Assembly (NCBI GenBank): GCA_027483605.1
Contig: JAIXUE010000009.1
Span: 1 to 64,000, forward strand
Direction of reading: 5' to 3'
DNA length: 64,000 nt
Source: Cryomorphaceae bacterium
Lineage (GTDB): Bacteria; Bacteroidota; Bacteroidia; Flavobacteriales_D; Crocinitomicaceae
The position numbers were made by a program, and so were the translations under genes. The notes beneath the pieces were generated by a model that ran no database searches, was not told the origin of the DNA, and worked only from the letters and a program-made list of their open reading frames with translations. Position 1 is the first letter of the stretch. Each line of letters opens with the position of its first letter. This document shows positions 7,748 to 16,881 of the stretch, piece after piece.

Positions 7748-8884
7748 ATGACCTACTTACCAAGCATTCAATACGACTACTGGGCTTTTTTGCTCTATGG
7801 CGGCATTCTTTTCAGTGCTGTGCAGCTCGTATATGTATTTTATTTTTACGCACGCTTTGCCTTCAAACGTAGCAAAGTGAATTTAGCGGAGCCACACTAC
7901 CCTCCTGTTTCTGTGATCATTGCAGCTAGAAATGAATCAGACAACCTTTATGAGCACCTCCCTTCCATCTTGAGTCAAGATTATCCGCAATATGAAGTCA
8001 TTGTGGTCAACAACCAAAGTATTGATGACAGCAATTGGATCTTAACTGCATTTGCCCATCAATTCAAGCAATTAAAAGTGGTAGAGCTTTCGCGCAGCCC
8101 GCACCTCAAACTTGGTAAGAAACTTCCGATAACACTCGGGATCAAAGCAGCGTCTTACGACCATTTTGTACTCACCGATGCCGATTGTCAGCCACAGAGC
8201 ACGCAGTGGCTCAAACAAATCATGAACCGGCTCAACAACAAACAACAACTCGTCATTGGTTATAGCCCATTTACCAAAACAAAAGGCTTTTTTAATAAAT
8301 TGGTGCGCTTTGACAACGCATGGATGGGCGCTAGTGCTTTTAGCTACGCACTTGCCGGACATGCATTTAAAGCCAATGGGCGCAACTTAGCCTACTCTAA
8401 ATTATTATTTCAAAAAGTCAATGGCTTCAAATCGCACTATGCCATCAGCCCCGGAGACGACGACCTTCTTTTGCAAGATGCCCTTCAGTTTAGCAAAATC
8501 AATATTGCTGAAGACCCCACTTCATTTGTGCGCTCAGCAGCGCCCGCAAGTTGGTCCGATTGGCTCCGACAAAAAGCAAAATACCACATCAGTTCTGCAA
8601 GGTATCCGTTTATTAAGAAAGTGTTGTTAGGAATCTATCCACTCAGCCTGATTTTAATGTGGATTTCTTTTGTTGCTTTGTGCTTGAATATAAATTACTT
8701 GCCCTTAGGGCTCAGTATATTTATGGGCACAATTACAATCAAATGGTGGCTGCAAGGTACTTGCCTCAATCGGCTTGGCGAAAAGAAACTCATGTTGTTT
8801 TTTCCGGCTTGGGATTTGTTTTATAGTATTTTGATGCCCATCGTTTATTATATTTCCGAAAGGCAAAAATATTACAGATGGTAG
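7748..8884 (+). CDS. Membrane glycosyltransferase, family 2
   Basis: A 378-residue protein with an N-terminal membrane helix, a GT-A glycosyltransferase domain (PVSVIIAARNES near residue 55; DXD-type VLTDADCQP near residue 140; GDDDLLLQDAL near residue 240) and two to three C-terminal membrane helices. This layout is typical of processive or lipid-linked sugar transferases acting at the cytoplasmic face. The acceptor is unknown. The ATG at 7748 is preferred over a TTG 12 bases upstream that lies inside the probable promoter CATCTTTG (7731-7738). The stop overlaps the start of the sigma-factor gene. Confidence 0.85.
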   Translation: MTYLPSIQYDYWAFLLYGGILFSAVQLVYVFYFYARFAFKRSKVNLAEPHYPPVSVIIAARNESDNLYEHLPSILSQDYPQYEVIVVNNQSIDDSNWILTAFAHQFKQLKVVELSRSPHLKLGKKLPITLGIKAASYDHFVLTDADCQPQSTQWLKQIMNRLNNKQQLVIGYSPFTKTKGFFNKLVRFDNAWMGASAFSYALAGHAFKANGRNLAYSKLLFQKVNGFKSHYAISPGDDDLLLQDALQFSKINIAEDPTSFVRSAAPASWSDWLRQKAKYHISSARYPFIKKVLLGIYPLSLILMWISFVALCLNINYLPLGLSIFMGTITIKWWLQGTCLNRLGEKKLMLFFPAWDLFYSILMPIVYYISERQKYYRW

Positions 8885-9483
8885 AAAACGAGCATTTATC
8901 CGATAAAGCAAAGCAAGACTTGCACTTGGTTGCAGCAGCCCGATCGGGAAGCCAAGCCGCCTACGCAGATCTCCTTGACCGCTACCGCGACTCCATTTAC
9001 TTCATGATGCTCAAGATGGTCAAAAACGCCGACGATGCCGACGACCTCACTATAGAAGCTTTCGGAAAAGCGTTTGCTCGCTTAGACCAATACTCACCAA
9101 GCTTTGCTTTCAGCACTTGGCTCTTTAAAATTGCATCCAATAACTGCATCGACTTTATCCGTAAAAAACGCATAGAAGTCACTTCCATAGACAGAGGCAT
9201 CACCACCAGCGATGGAGAACGCATGCACATCGATGCCAAATCACAGACTCTTAATCCGGAAGAAACAATTATCCAAGGCCAACGCCTTGTGCATATGCGC
9301 CTTTTGGTGAGTAAACTCAAGCCAAAATACCGTGAACTTGTTGAGAAGCGCTATTTTGAAGAAAAGAGCTACGAAGAAATTGCCGATGAGCTCAACTTAC
9401 CACTTGGCACGGTTAAAGCACAGTTATTCCGCGCTAGAGATTTCTTAGCCGCCATGATGCAGCAGACCAAAGACAGTATTTAA
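8878..9483 (+). CDS. RNA polymerase ECF-type sigma factor
   Basis: A 201-residue sigma-70-family protein of the extracytoplasmic-function group, which directs RNA polymerase to an alternative promoter set. Region 2 covers about residues 20-90 (YADLLDRYRDSIYFMM, DDLTIEAFGKAF, STWLFKIASNNCIDFIRK). Region 4 covers about residues 135-195 (YEEIADELNLPLGTVKAQLFRARDF, split here by memory of the helix-turn-helix). The start ATG overlaps the glycosyltransferase stop by 7 bases, and its own stop shares a base with rsmG. No anti-sigma factor gene is adjacent, which is uncommon for ECF factors. Confidence 0.92.
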   Translation: MVENEHLSDKAKQDLHLVAAARSGSQAAYADLLDRYRDSIYFMMLKMVKNADDADDLTIEAFGKAFARLDQYSPSFAFSTWLFKIASNNCIDFIRKKRIEVTSIDRGITTSDGERMHIDAKSQTLNPEETIIQGQRLVHMRLLVSKLKPKYRELVEKRYFEEKSYEEIADELNLPLGTVKAQLFRARDFLAAMMQQTKDSI

Positions 9484-10109
9484 TGACCCTTCTTCAACAC
9501 TACTTTCCCGAATTAAGTACCACACAATTAAAACAGTTTGCTGCCTTAGAAGCACTCTACAATGAATGGAATGCGCAAATCAATGTCATCTCCAGAAAAG
9601 ACACCGAGCACTTTTATGAAAGGCATGTGCTGCACTCACTCGCTATTGCAAAAGTGGTGCAATTTCTCCCAGGTGCACAAGTTTTAGATATTGGCACCGG
9701 CGGAGGCTTTCCAGGTATTCCGCTAGCTATTCTTTTTCCGGAAGTGGAGTTTCATCTGGTAGATTCTATCGGGAAAAAAATCAAAGTAGTGCAAGAAGTT
9801 GCTGCAAGCCTCGGACTTCAAAACGTTAAAGCGAGCCATATGAGGGCAGAAACCATCAAAGACCGCTATGATTTTATTGTCAGTAGAGCTGTTACCCAGA
9901 TGCCAGTTTTCATCACTTGGGTAAAAGGAAAAAGCGCGAAAAAGAACCTACACACATTCAAAAATGGGATTTTCTACCTCAAGGGTGGAGACCTCAGCGA
10001 AGAACTCGCCGGCCTAAAATATCCTTATAAAGAATTTGCAATTGCCGATTTTTACAAAGAAGCATTCTTTGAAACTAAAAAGGTAGTGTACGTACAATTA
10101 GTACCCTGA
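9483..10109 (+). CDS. rsmG: 16S rRNA (guanine-N7)-methyltransferase RsmG
   Basis: A 208-residue SAM-dependent methyltransferase (GidB family) that methylates G527 of 16S rRNA, in the loop where loss of the mark can give low-level streptomycin resistance. The SAM motif VLDIGTGGGFPGIPLAI is at about residues 68-84, preceded by the family signature FYERHVLHSLAIAK, and FIVSRAVTQM follows. The start codon shares one base with the sigma factor stop (TAATG), indicating coupling. It ends 3 bases before the convergent ispF gene with no visible terminator. Confidence 0.94.
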   Translation: MTLLQHYFPELSTTQLKQFAALEALYNEWNAQINVISRKDTEHFYERHVLHSLAIAKVVQFLPGAQVLDIGTGGGFPGIPLAILFPEVEFHLVDSIGKKIKVVQEVAASLGLQNVKASHMRAETIKDRYDFIVSRAVTQMPVFITWVKGKSAKKNLHTFKNGIFYLKGGDLSEELAGLKYPYKEFAIADFYKEAFFETKKVVYVQLVP

Positions 10110-10112
10110 TTT

Positions 10113-10604
10113 CTACAACTCATAAAGCAAAGCCGAAGCATACGCTTTGATAGCGCGCTTTTCTCCAAAAGAATCTACCTTTTCATGGGTGGTGGCTTTG
10201 ATACTGATTTCGTCGGTAGCTAAGTTCAAAATACCCGCCAAAACGACCTGCATTTGTTCGATATGGGGGTTCACCTTCGGTGTTTCTAAAATAACTGTTG
10301 CATCGATATTGACAATGCCATAGCCTTTTTCACTCACCAAGCGGAACACTTCTTTGAGTAGAATTTTGGAGTCGATGCCTTTGTATTTTGGATCGGTGTC
10401 TGAAAAGTGAAAACCGATGTCTCTGAGGGCTAAAGCGCCAAGTAAAGCATCGCAAATGGCATGTATGAGCACATCAGCATCGGAATGACCAACTGCGCCA
10501 AGTGGAGAAGGAAGTTGAATGCCACCAATCCAGAGGGGATAGCCCTCAGCAAGCTGGTGAACATCTACACCATAACCGATGCGCAATTTAGGTTTAGCCT
10601 GCAT
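10113..10604 (-). CDS. ispF: 2-C-methyl-D-erythritol 2,4-cyclodiphosphate synthase
   Basis: A 163-residue trimeric zinc enzyme of the non-mevalonate (MEP) isoprenoid pathway; it cyclises CDP-methylerythritol phosphate with loss of CMP. Visible motifs are GYGVDVHQL with the metal-binding Asp/His at the N-terminus, GHSDADVLIHAICDALLGAL near residue 40, and TTHEKVDSFGEKRAIKAYA at the C-terminus. Length is standard. The start codon overlaps the porV stop by one base (TAATG), so it is probably translated from the porU-porV transcript, although its function is unrelated to secretion. Confidence 0.95.
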   Translation of the reverse strand: MQAKPKLRIGYGVDVHQLAEGYPLWIGGIQLPSPLGAVGHSDADVLIHAICDALLGALALRDIGFHFSDTDPKYKGIDSKILLKEVFRLVSEKGYGIVNIDATVILETPKVNPHIEQMQVVLAGILNLATDEISIKATTHEKVDSFGEKRAIKAYASALLYEL

Positions 10605-11866
10605 TAGTTTCCACCCAAATTGAGGCGCAATGTAAAGCGCAAAGTATTGGCAAGTGGGCTTTGACGGCCATTCAATGAGGCCAAATAGGAGAAGTCTATA
10701 GCAAACATATTGTACTTGAGAGAAGCACCTAAATTCAAGAATTGACGGTTTCCTTTGTTTTTATTTTCGTAGAAAACACCACCTCGCAAGGCCAAAACAT
10801 CGCTGTACCACCACTCTGCACCTGCTGCAATATTGATTTCGGCTAATTCTTCTTTCAAACGGGTTCCTTTTACAATTTCATAGGTACCAGCTGCGTTCTG
10901 GATGTAGTCGCCATTTTCATCTTCTGCTAATACACCCGGTGCATCGTAAAACGATTGCATCATAGAGGTAATGATACCAACATCGCCGTTCATTCCAGCC
11001 AACATCACGTACTCCCCATCGATGAGCTTGTAAATGGCGGGGGTTGGAACCAACAAGCGCTGTAGATCGACAGAAAAGGTAACTTTATTGTATTCGTCAA
11101 ACTCGGCCAAAAAGCTATTTCCAATTTTGAGGTTCATTGGAATGAAATCTCGACGAGACAACTCAGAATAGGAAACTTTGTTACCGATATTGTTGATGGT
11201 CAGGCCAAAAGTGTAGGTACCGTCAGTGTTGCCTATTTTTGCGTCGTCATTGAAATAACTAAAAGATAAATCTGCTGCACCCACCACGCCAGGCTTGGTA
11301 TTGACACCAGCAACAGTTAAGCCACCCGTTAAATTGGAATAAGCAAATTTACCATTGACACCAATACTAAAGCGCTCAGCTAATTTAAAAGCGTAAGCAC
11401 CCACAAGTTCGAATTCACTTGGTTTGTCGTCGCGGAGCACATCGCCGTTGATGTCGGTAAAGGTGATTTCACCCAAGCTGAAATAGCGGAGCGCTCCACC
11501 AATGGAGTGTACTTTGTTAAGCTGTTTGTAGCCGGCTAAATAAGACAAATGGATGTCGTTAGTCAGTTGGCGCAACCAAGGCGTGTAAGACAAACTGACT
11601 TCAGACTTTTCTTTAGCAAAACTCAATAGAGAAGTATTCCAATAAACCGAAGTGGAATTGGCGCTCAATGCGGTTCCGGCATCGCCCATTCCGCCTGCGC
11701 GAGAATCTGGTGTGATGGCCATGAATGGCAATGAAGTTGTAATGGTATTGAGCTGAAGGTCGTTATCGGTGACGCCAGAACCGCCTGTTGGCTGTGCCAA
11801 AGCGTTCTGAGAAACAAACACCAAACAAATGCTGACAATTACTGTATAAAATCCGGAACTTTTCAT
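10604..11866 (-). CDS. porV: Type IX secretion outer-membrane protein PorV (LptO)
   Basis: A 420-residue outer-membrane barrel of the PorV/LptO family. PorV shuttles cargo from the SprA translocon to the attachment complex with PorU. A signal peptide ends near residue 24 (SQNALAQ). The characteristic N-terminal region follows (ITPDSRAGGMGDAGTALS, then NSTSVYWNTSLL), and the protein continues as amphipathic strands to a terminal LRLNLGGN. It lies 33 bases downstream of porU on the same strand, with an imperfect promoter TATCTTTA at 11875-11882. The porU-porV pairing next to gldJ matches what is known from Flavobacterium and supports the call. Confidence 0.93.
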   Translation of the reverse strand: MKSSGFYTVIVSICLVFVSQNALAQPTGGSGVTDNDLQLNTITTSLPFMAITPDSRAGGMGDAGTALSANSTSVYWNTSLLSFAKEKSEVSLSYTPWLRQLTNDIHLSYLAGYKQLNKVHSIGGALRYFSLGEITFTDINGDVLRDDKPSEFELVGAYAFKLAERFSIGVNGKFAYSNLTGGLTVAGVNTKPGVVGAADLSFSYFNDDAKIGNTDGTYTFGLTINNIGNKVSYSELSRRDFIPMNLKIGNSFLAEFDEYNKVTFSVDLQRLLVPTPAIYKLIDGEYVMLAGMNGDVGIITSMMQSFYDAPGVLAEDENGDYIQNAAGTYEIVKGTRLKEELAEINIAAGAEWWYSDVLALRGGVFYENKNKGNRQFLNLGASLKYNMFAIDFSYLASLNGRQSPLANTLRFTLRLNLGGN

Positions 11867-11899
11867 AGAGAGGGTAAAGATAGGGAATTTGAGGAATTT

Positions 11900-14800
11900 T
11901 TATTTCAAGATCACAAGTTTTTCAGTCTGCTCTGCATAAGCGCCATCTGGTGTTTGCACCCTCAAGCGGTAAAGGTATGTCCCTCTTGCGAGTTCATCGC
12001 CAAAATCATCCCGACCATCCCAGTACAAACCAGCTATTCTAAAACCGCTAGTGGGCACTTCTTGTGCAATGGTTTTAACTAAACGCCCAGAAACCGTAAA
12101 GATTTGAATTTGCACATCCAAAGAAGAACATGACTGATTGTGTTCAAACATGAATTCGGTGCGGGTAGTAAACGGATTAGGGTAGTTAAGTACGTGCTGC
12201 AATACGGGTGCTTCTTTGGCCTGCACCACAAAATCAATCTGCGAAGTAGATGAATTGTTATTCACATCCCATACCTTGAACGATAACGTATGAGGACCAG
12301 GACTTAGATTTTGAAATTGGTAGCGCACCTCTCCTGATTGATAGGAGTCCAAATTAGCTGCATAAAAATCATTGAGCACAATTGGCTGAGCACTCTGCCC
12401 ATCGAGTACAGCAACAATGTCATGGCCAATGCCATTACCCACCGTATTGATCCCGTTATCGTCGGTAACTTTGGCCAAGAGCACTGGATTCTCATCGGTT
12501 AGCGATCCATTTACAAAACCCTCTTGATTCATATACAGCTGAACGGTAGGTCCTTGTTCGTCTGAAACGCCATTTGGATCAATACCGCCCACATAAAAAA
12601 GCGTATCAAAACCTTGTGCATCAATCTGCCCGTTCTGGCCATAATAAGAGATTTTTCCGAAATCAATTTGCAATGCAATATCCTTAGGTACTACAAATTC
12701 AAATTCAAAGTAACCATTTGTAATGCTGCTCTGACCCCGATAGATGCGATTGGTTTGCTGTTCGTAGGCAATCACAGGAGAGCCTTCGTCCTGACCAAGT
12801 GTATTTTGAATTTTGCGTTTATCAAATACGGTAGGCGTCAGTACACCATTCCAACTAGAAAGCACCGCGCCGCTGTAGTCTTCAATGTGGCCTTTGATCT
12901 TCACTTTACTCAAGGCGCGCAACGTATCTAGCTGTTGCGCTGGATCAAGACCATTAATGCTGTCGGTAACAATGCGGTATCGGGGTAAGGCCAAACGCAA
13001 GGCGGGATCTCCGATGAGTGTAAAACTGCGCTTATTAGATGAACTCACCGATGCAGCATTTTTTGTTCTGCGGGCAATTTCGCCAAACTCATATGCTTCG
13101 CCATTTGGGTAGCGATTGAAAACCCGCTCAATTAACTTGATGCCAATATTGCTATTCACACCAAAATACACAGAGCGCGTTGTAGTGAGCATGGCAATTG
13201 CTCCACCTGCCGGGTTGAGATACAACCACTCCCCTGCTGATACGCGCTCGGGGTCATCAAAACGAGTAAACTCGCAAGTTGCAGAGACAAATAAGTGTAA
13301 AGCATGGATGTTGTTCCAACTATTCACTTGATCAATGTCTACAACGCGTTCTTCGGCAAGGCCAACCTCTCCACCATGGCCAATGTAGTTGGCGACGAGC
13401 ACACCGCGCTGAATATTGGCATCAATTGCATTTGTCATTGCAGGGAAGCGCTCGCCACCTGCTGTAATAACTTTTGGGAAGGCATCCATGTAAAGCTTAT
13501 TGTAATTAATTTCTGGATTGAGCATTTTCGAGATGGTGTATTGCGGCTCTGCATCTGTGTTGATGAAATATCCTCCCTCGCGGTTATCGGTCATGATCAG
13601 GTACTGATTGCGCCAATCGCCAAATGTTTTGTCTGTTTGGGTACCCATACAACAAGAACTTGTTACTGGGTAAAAATTTGAACCATTTTTCATGTAGTGT
13701 TCGACTTTATCGACCATTTGCTTGGCCTGTAAAGTAGTGCTGACAATCATGCGCCCTACGCCAATATCCATCATATCAGCTGGACTCATCGCCTCGGCGT
13801 CATCAAGTAGACCATAAAAGTCATCTACAACCATTGCATCTATTGCATTTTCACTGCTCAGCATTTGATAGGTCACTACAAAATTGTTGTTATTTGGTTC
13901 TCGGTTTTTTGGGTCATAAGTACCGTCGCCAAAAAGTAGAAGATACTTTGGCTTTGAAGAAGGATCATTGAGTAAAGCTCGGTCATAGAACATCTTGACA
14001 AAACGACGGATTGCGCCTGGATCTTGCATTCCGGAACTAAATTCATTGTAAATTGCTTGCGGTTGCACAACGTGAACGGTGAGTCCGTTGGCCCGGTGTA
14101 ATTCGGCAAGGCGATTGGCTTGTGCCAAAAAATCTGGATGACTAACGATCAAATAATCGGCCAAAGGAAGCTGATGCAAATTTTGATACGTTACGCTCGC
14201 TATTCTATCCGGTGTGAAAAACGATGCTCCACTAGCTACCACAAATTCTTTATATTGTGCAAGCGTCTTAAAAGTAGCCTGATTTCCTTGCAAGGTCAAG
14301 GGGATACGAATAGGATTGTGTCGGTCTGAAACATCCCAAACAAAAGTACTGGCATTGACGCTGCCAATTTGATAACTTGCTAGATTGGAAGCTGCACCCC
14401 ATTTCGAAACACGGAAATTCAATTGAGACCCCGCTAAGATCAAATTGCGCTGGGCATTGATCAATATTCGGTCAAGATAAGTTACTACGCTCGGATTTTG
14501 CCTATTGATCGTAATCGTTAAATTCAGCGCACTACTCGGTGTTGAATCAGCACAAAGCAAAGTACCGCGCTGATAATACGAACCTGAATTTGGCATGAAC
14601 ATTTGGCCAATGAGTTCCGATCCATTTTTCAGTATGATTTGATTTCCAGTAGTTCTTGAATTCGAAGCATAAGTGACCTGATAACGAATAGGCGCAGTGG
14701 TCACGTTTCCGATGGTGAAATTAAAATTCTGAGTCAGATTTACATCGAATTCTTCTCCGTACCAACGCTGCCCTCCTTTGACTAAGTTTTCGAGGTCGTT

Positions 14801-15727
14801 TTCATAGACGTCCCGATAATCATAAGCACTGATAATGGTGTCTGAAGGGAAATCACTTACAATGGCATCCGCGATGCGCAAAGGCGCAACATCCGATCCG
14901 ATATAGATATAATAAAAAGATTGATCGGAATAAGGATGTCTTACCTGGTTATATTGATTTCCGCCAGAAAGCTCCCAACGATGTGGGCCCCAACCATAGA
15001 ACAGTACGTAATCATTGGCATCGAAGACGCCGTCTGCTTCTCCGCTCACCACAATTGCATTTTGTGCAAGATCATCAGTGATAGGGCTTGAGTTCGCTTC
15101 TGCAATGACACCTTCTCCGTTTCCATAGATATGAATGTGCGCCGGATTCAAATTGGTGGTATTGAATCCACAGGCCTCTAAGAAAGATTTATCTATTTTG
15201 TAAATTCCATCTTTGCCAACCGAAATACGATACCATTTGCCGGTTGTGCTACCTAATATAGAGGAACTCACGTAGTCTTTGGTTTGAGCCGTGTTTTTTG
15301 CGATCACGCGATAGTCTAATTGAAGCAAACGCTCAAGCGAACCATTGATAGAACGAAGGGGTAATATGTAACAAGAAAAAATTGGTTGACCACCTTCCGA
15401 AACTATTTTAGCATCAATTTGGGCTTTGTCCGAAAAAACTAAACCCAAACGCTCGTAGATCTGCTGCTGTGCTTTAGGTATTTTTTCGTACACTGCATTC
15501 ACAATTTGAATTTCTTGCTGAATAGAGCCATGCTTTTGCTGTAACGCATAAAATGGCTGACCATTATCTAGTCCAAAACCTTTAACTGTTTGAATATCAT
15601 AAGCTTCTTCACCGAGCATAACACGCTCTGAACCGGTCCAGTCCAAAACTATGGTTTGCACCTGTGCTAAGGAGCTCAGGCTGCTGATCAAACTGATAAA
15701 AAGAATACAATTGCGAAAATAAATCAT
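11900..15727 (-). CDS. porU: Type IX secretion system sortase/signal peptidase PorU
   Basis: A 1275-residue surface protease of the gingipain family (peptidase C25) that removes the C-terminal sorting domain from type IX cargo and helps attach cargo to the surface. It has a signal peptide (residues 1-21), a long N-terminal region, and the C25 catalytic domain at about residues 525-900. By my count the catalytic histidine is near residue 784 (YIGHGGE) and the cysteine near 818 (SATCEFTRF). The last ~90 residues look like a type IX C-terminal domain (LNYPNPFTTRTEF, SGRLVKTI, GTYLYRL). It diverges from the porP/sprF-like gene across about 110-125 bases and heads the porU-porV-ispF group. Confidence 0.93.
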   Translation of the reverse strand: MIYFRNCILFISLISSLSSLAQVQTIVLDWTGSERVMLGEEAYDIQTVKGFGLDNGQPFYALQQKHGSIQQEIQIVNAVYEKIPKAQQQIYERLGLVFSDKAQIDAKIVSEGGQPIFSCYILPLRSINGSLERLLQLDYRVIAKNTAQTKDYVSSSILGSTTGKWYRISVGKDGIYKIDKSFLEACGFNTTNLNPAHIHIYGNGEGVIAEANSSPITDDLAQNAIVVSGEADGVFDANDYVLFYGWGPHRWELSGGNQYNQVRHPYSDQSFYYIYIGSDVAPLRIADAIVSDFPSDTIISAYDYRDVYENDLENLVKGGQRWYGEEFDVNLTQNFNFTIGNVTTAPIRYQVTYASNSRTTGNQIILKNGSELIGQMFMPNSGSYYQRGTLLCADSTPSSALNLTITINRQNPSVVTYLDRILINAQRNLILAGSQLNFRVSKWGAASNLASYQIGSVNASTFVWDVSDRHNPIRIPLTLQGNQATFKTLAQYKEFVVASGASFFTPDRIASVTYQNLHQLPLADYLIVSHPDFLAQANRLAELHRANGLTVHVVQPQAIYNEFSSGMQDPGAIRRFVKMFYDRALLNDPSSKPKYLLLFGDGTYDPKNREPNNNNFVVTYQMLSSENAIDAMVVDDFYGLLDDAEAMSPADMMDIGVGRMIVSTTLQAKQMVDKVEHYMKNGSNFYPVTSSCCMGTQTDKTFGDWRNQYLIMTDNREGGYFINTDAEPQYTISKMLNPEINYNKLYMDAFPKVITAGGERFPAMTNAIDANIQRGVLVANYIGHGGEVGLAEERVVDIDQVNSWNNIHALHLFVSATCEFTRFDDPERVSAGEWLYLNPAGGAIAMLTTTRSVYFGVNSNIGIKLIERVFNRYPNGEAYEFGEIARRTKNAASVSSSNKRSFTLIGDPALRLALPRYRIVTDSINGLDPAQQLDTLRALSKVKIKGHIEDYSGAVLSSWNGVLTPTVFDKRKIQNTLGQDEGSPVIAYEQQTNRIYRGQSSITNGYFEFEFVVPKDIALQIDFGKISYYGQNGQIDAQGFDTLFYVGGIDPNGVSDEQGPTVQLYMNQEGFVNGSLTDENPVLLAKVTDDNGINTVGNGIGHDIVAVLDGQSAQPIVLNDFYAANLDSYQSGEVRYQFQNLSPGPHTLSFKVWDVNNNSSTSQIDFVVQAKEAPVLQHVLNYPNPFTTRTEFMFEHNQSCSSLDVQIQIFTVSGRLVKTIAQEVPTSGFRIAGLYWDGRDDFGDELARGTYLYRLRVQTPDGAYAEQTEKLVILK

Positions 15728-15851
15728 GAAACTTGGAGTTTTAAGCGCTAGAAAAACGTCAATTTATTTATTTTATTTGAATAAATATTCGATATTTGTA
15801 ACCTTTGAAACCTGAATAACGTTAAGATTGTTCGTGCTAAAACCAACTTTC

Positions 15852-16832
15852 GTGAAAATAGTCAAACCGCTTCTAGTCGCTCAGATTAGCCTCATTACCC
15901 TGATAATGAGCTCAATATCATGGGCTCAAGACCCTACTTTTACGCAATTCTATGCCAATCCTACCTACCTGAATCCGGCCTTAGCTGGATCTTCCGGATG
16001 TCCTAGAGTTTCGTTGAATTACCGCAATGAATGGCCCCAATTAACGGGCAATTACGTCACATATGCAGCTGCATACGACACCTACGCTAAGAATATTTCT
16101 GGCGGATTTGGTCTACTTGCCATGCACGACATGCAAGGCCAAGGAACGATTCAAACATCCATGGTCGGCGGTATCTATTCTTACAATGCCAAAATTACCC
16201 GTAAGTTTTCTATGATGTTCGGAGCACGTGCAGCATACTTTCAGAAGTTCTTAGACTGGGATAAACTCACTTTCGGCGACATGATTGACCCACGTCGTGG
16301 TTTTATTTACCAAACAGGCGATGTTCCACGCGGAAACGGACGCAGAGGCTTTTTCGATGTCAGCTTCGGTGCCGTGGGCTTTACCAAAAACTTTTATTTT
16401 GGTGTTGCAGGCCATCACCTCAATCGTCCAGATGAATCCATGATCCTCGGAGAATCTCGTTTGCCTATTCGCGTAACTGGTCACATGGGTGCCAACATCA
16501 AATTGGGTCAAAGAGGGCGCTACTCTAGCACTACATTTTTGTCTCCTAACATCATTTACCAATATCAAAATGGGTTTCAAGAACTCAACATTGGTGCATA
16601 CCTTAAATATGAAAACTTCACGGTTGGTGCCTGGTACCGCAACCGCGATGCTTTTATCATGACCGTAGGTATCAATACTGACAAATTCAAAGTAGGTTAT
16701 AGTTATGACCTCACCGTATCCAAGTTAGGCAATGGCATTTCAGGTGGATCTCACGAGATTTCAATGGGCATCAACCTTAAATGCAAAAAGAAACCTAAAA
16801 ACTTCAGAAAAACGTCTTGTCCGTCTTTCTAA
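15852..16832 (+). CDS. PorP/SprF-family type IX secretion membrane protein
   Basis: An outer-membrane barrel protein of the PorP/SprF family, whose members assist secretion of particular type IX substrates or anchor the PorK/GldK ring through PorE. The mature start QDPTFTQFYANPTYLNPALAGSSG is the family hallmark, shown here only to its first 20 residues: QDPTFTQFYANPTYLNPALA. I place the start at the GTG at 15852 (MKIVKPLL), which gives a normal signal peptide of about 25 residues; a GTG at 15834 and a TTG at 15828 are alternatives. gldJ follows after 49 bases. PorP paralogues are many in this phylum, so the exact role is uncertain. Confidence 0.85.
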   Translation: MKIVKPLLVAQISLITLIMSSISWAQDPTFTQFYANPTYLNPALAGSSGCPRVSLNYRNEWPQLTGNYVTYAAAYDTYAKNISGGFGLLAMHDMQGQGTIQTSMVGGIYSYNAKITRKFSMMFGARAAYFQKFLDWDKLTFGDMIDPRRGFIYQTGDVPRGNGRRGFFDVSFGAVGFTKNFYFGVAGHHLNRPDESMILGESRLPIRVTGHMGANIKLGQRGRYSSTTFLSPNIIYQYQNGFQELNIGAYLKYENFTVGAWYRNRDAFIMTVGINTDKFKVGYSYDLTVSKLGNGISGGSHEISMGINLKCKKKPKNFRKTSCPSF

Positions 16833-16881
16833 TTGTAACCAAACGAATAAACAGAACTTTACGTTTAAAACGCAAAAAAAT

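Noticed and set aside
12614-14329. Several plus-strand ORFs inside porU
   Set aside because: All are antisense to the intact 1275-residue porU with its catalytic His and Cys, and none encodes a recognisable protein.
15728-15851. Regulatory hairpins in the gap between porU and the porP/sprF-like gene
   Set aside because: The gap is AT-rich with several partial TAnnTTTG-like strings but no convincing stem or exact promoter pair.
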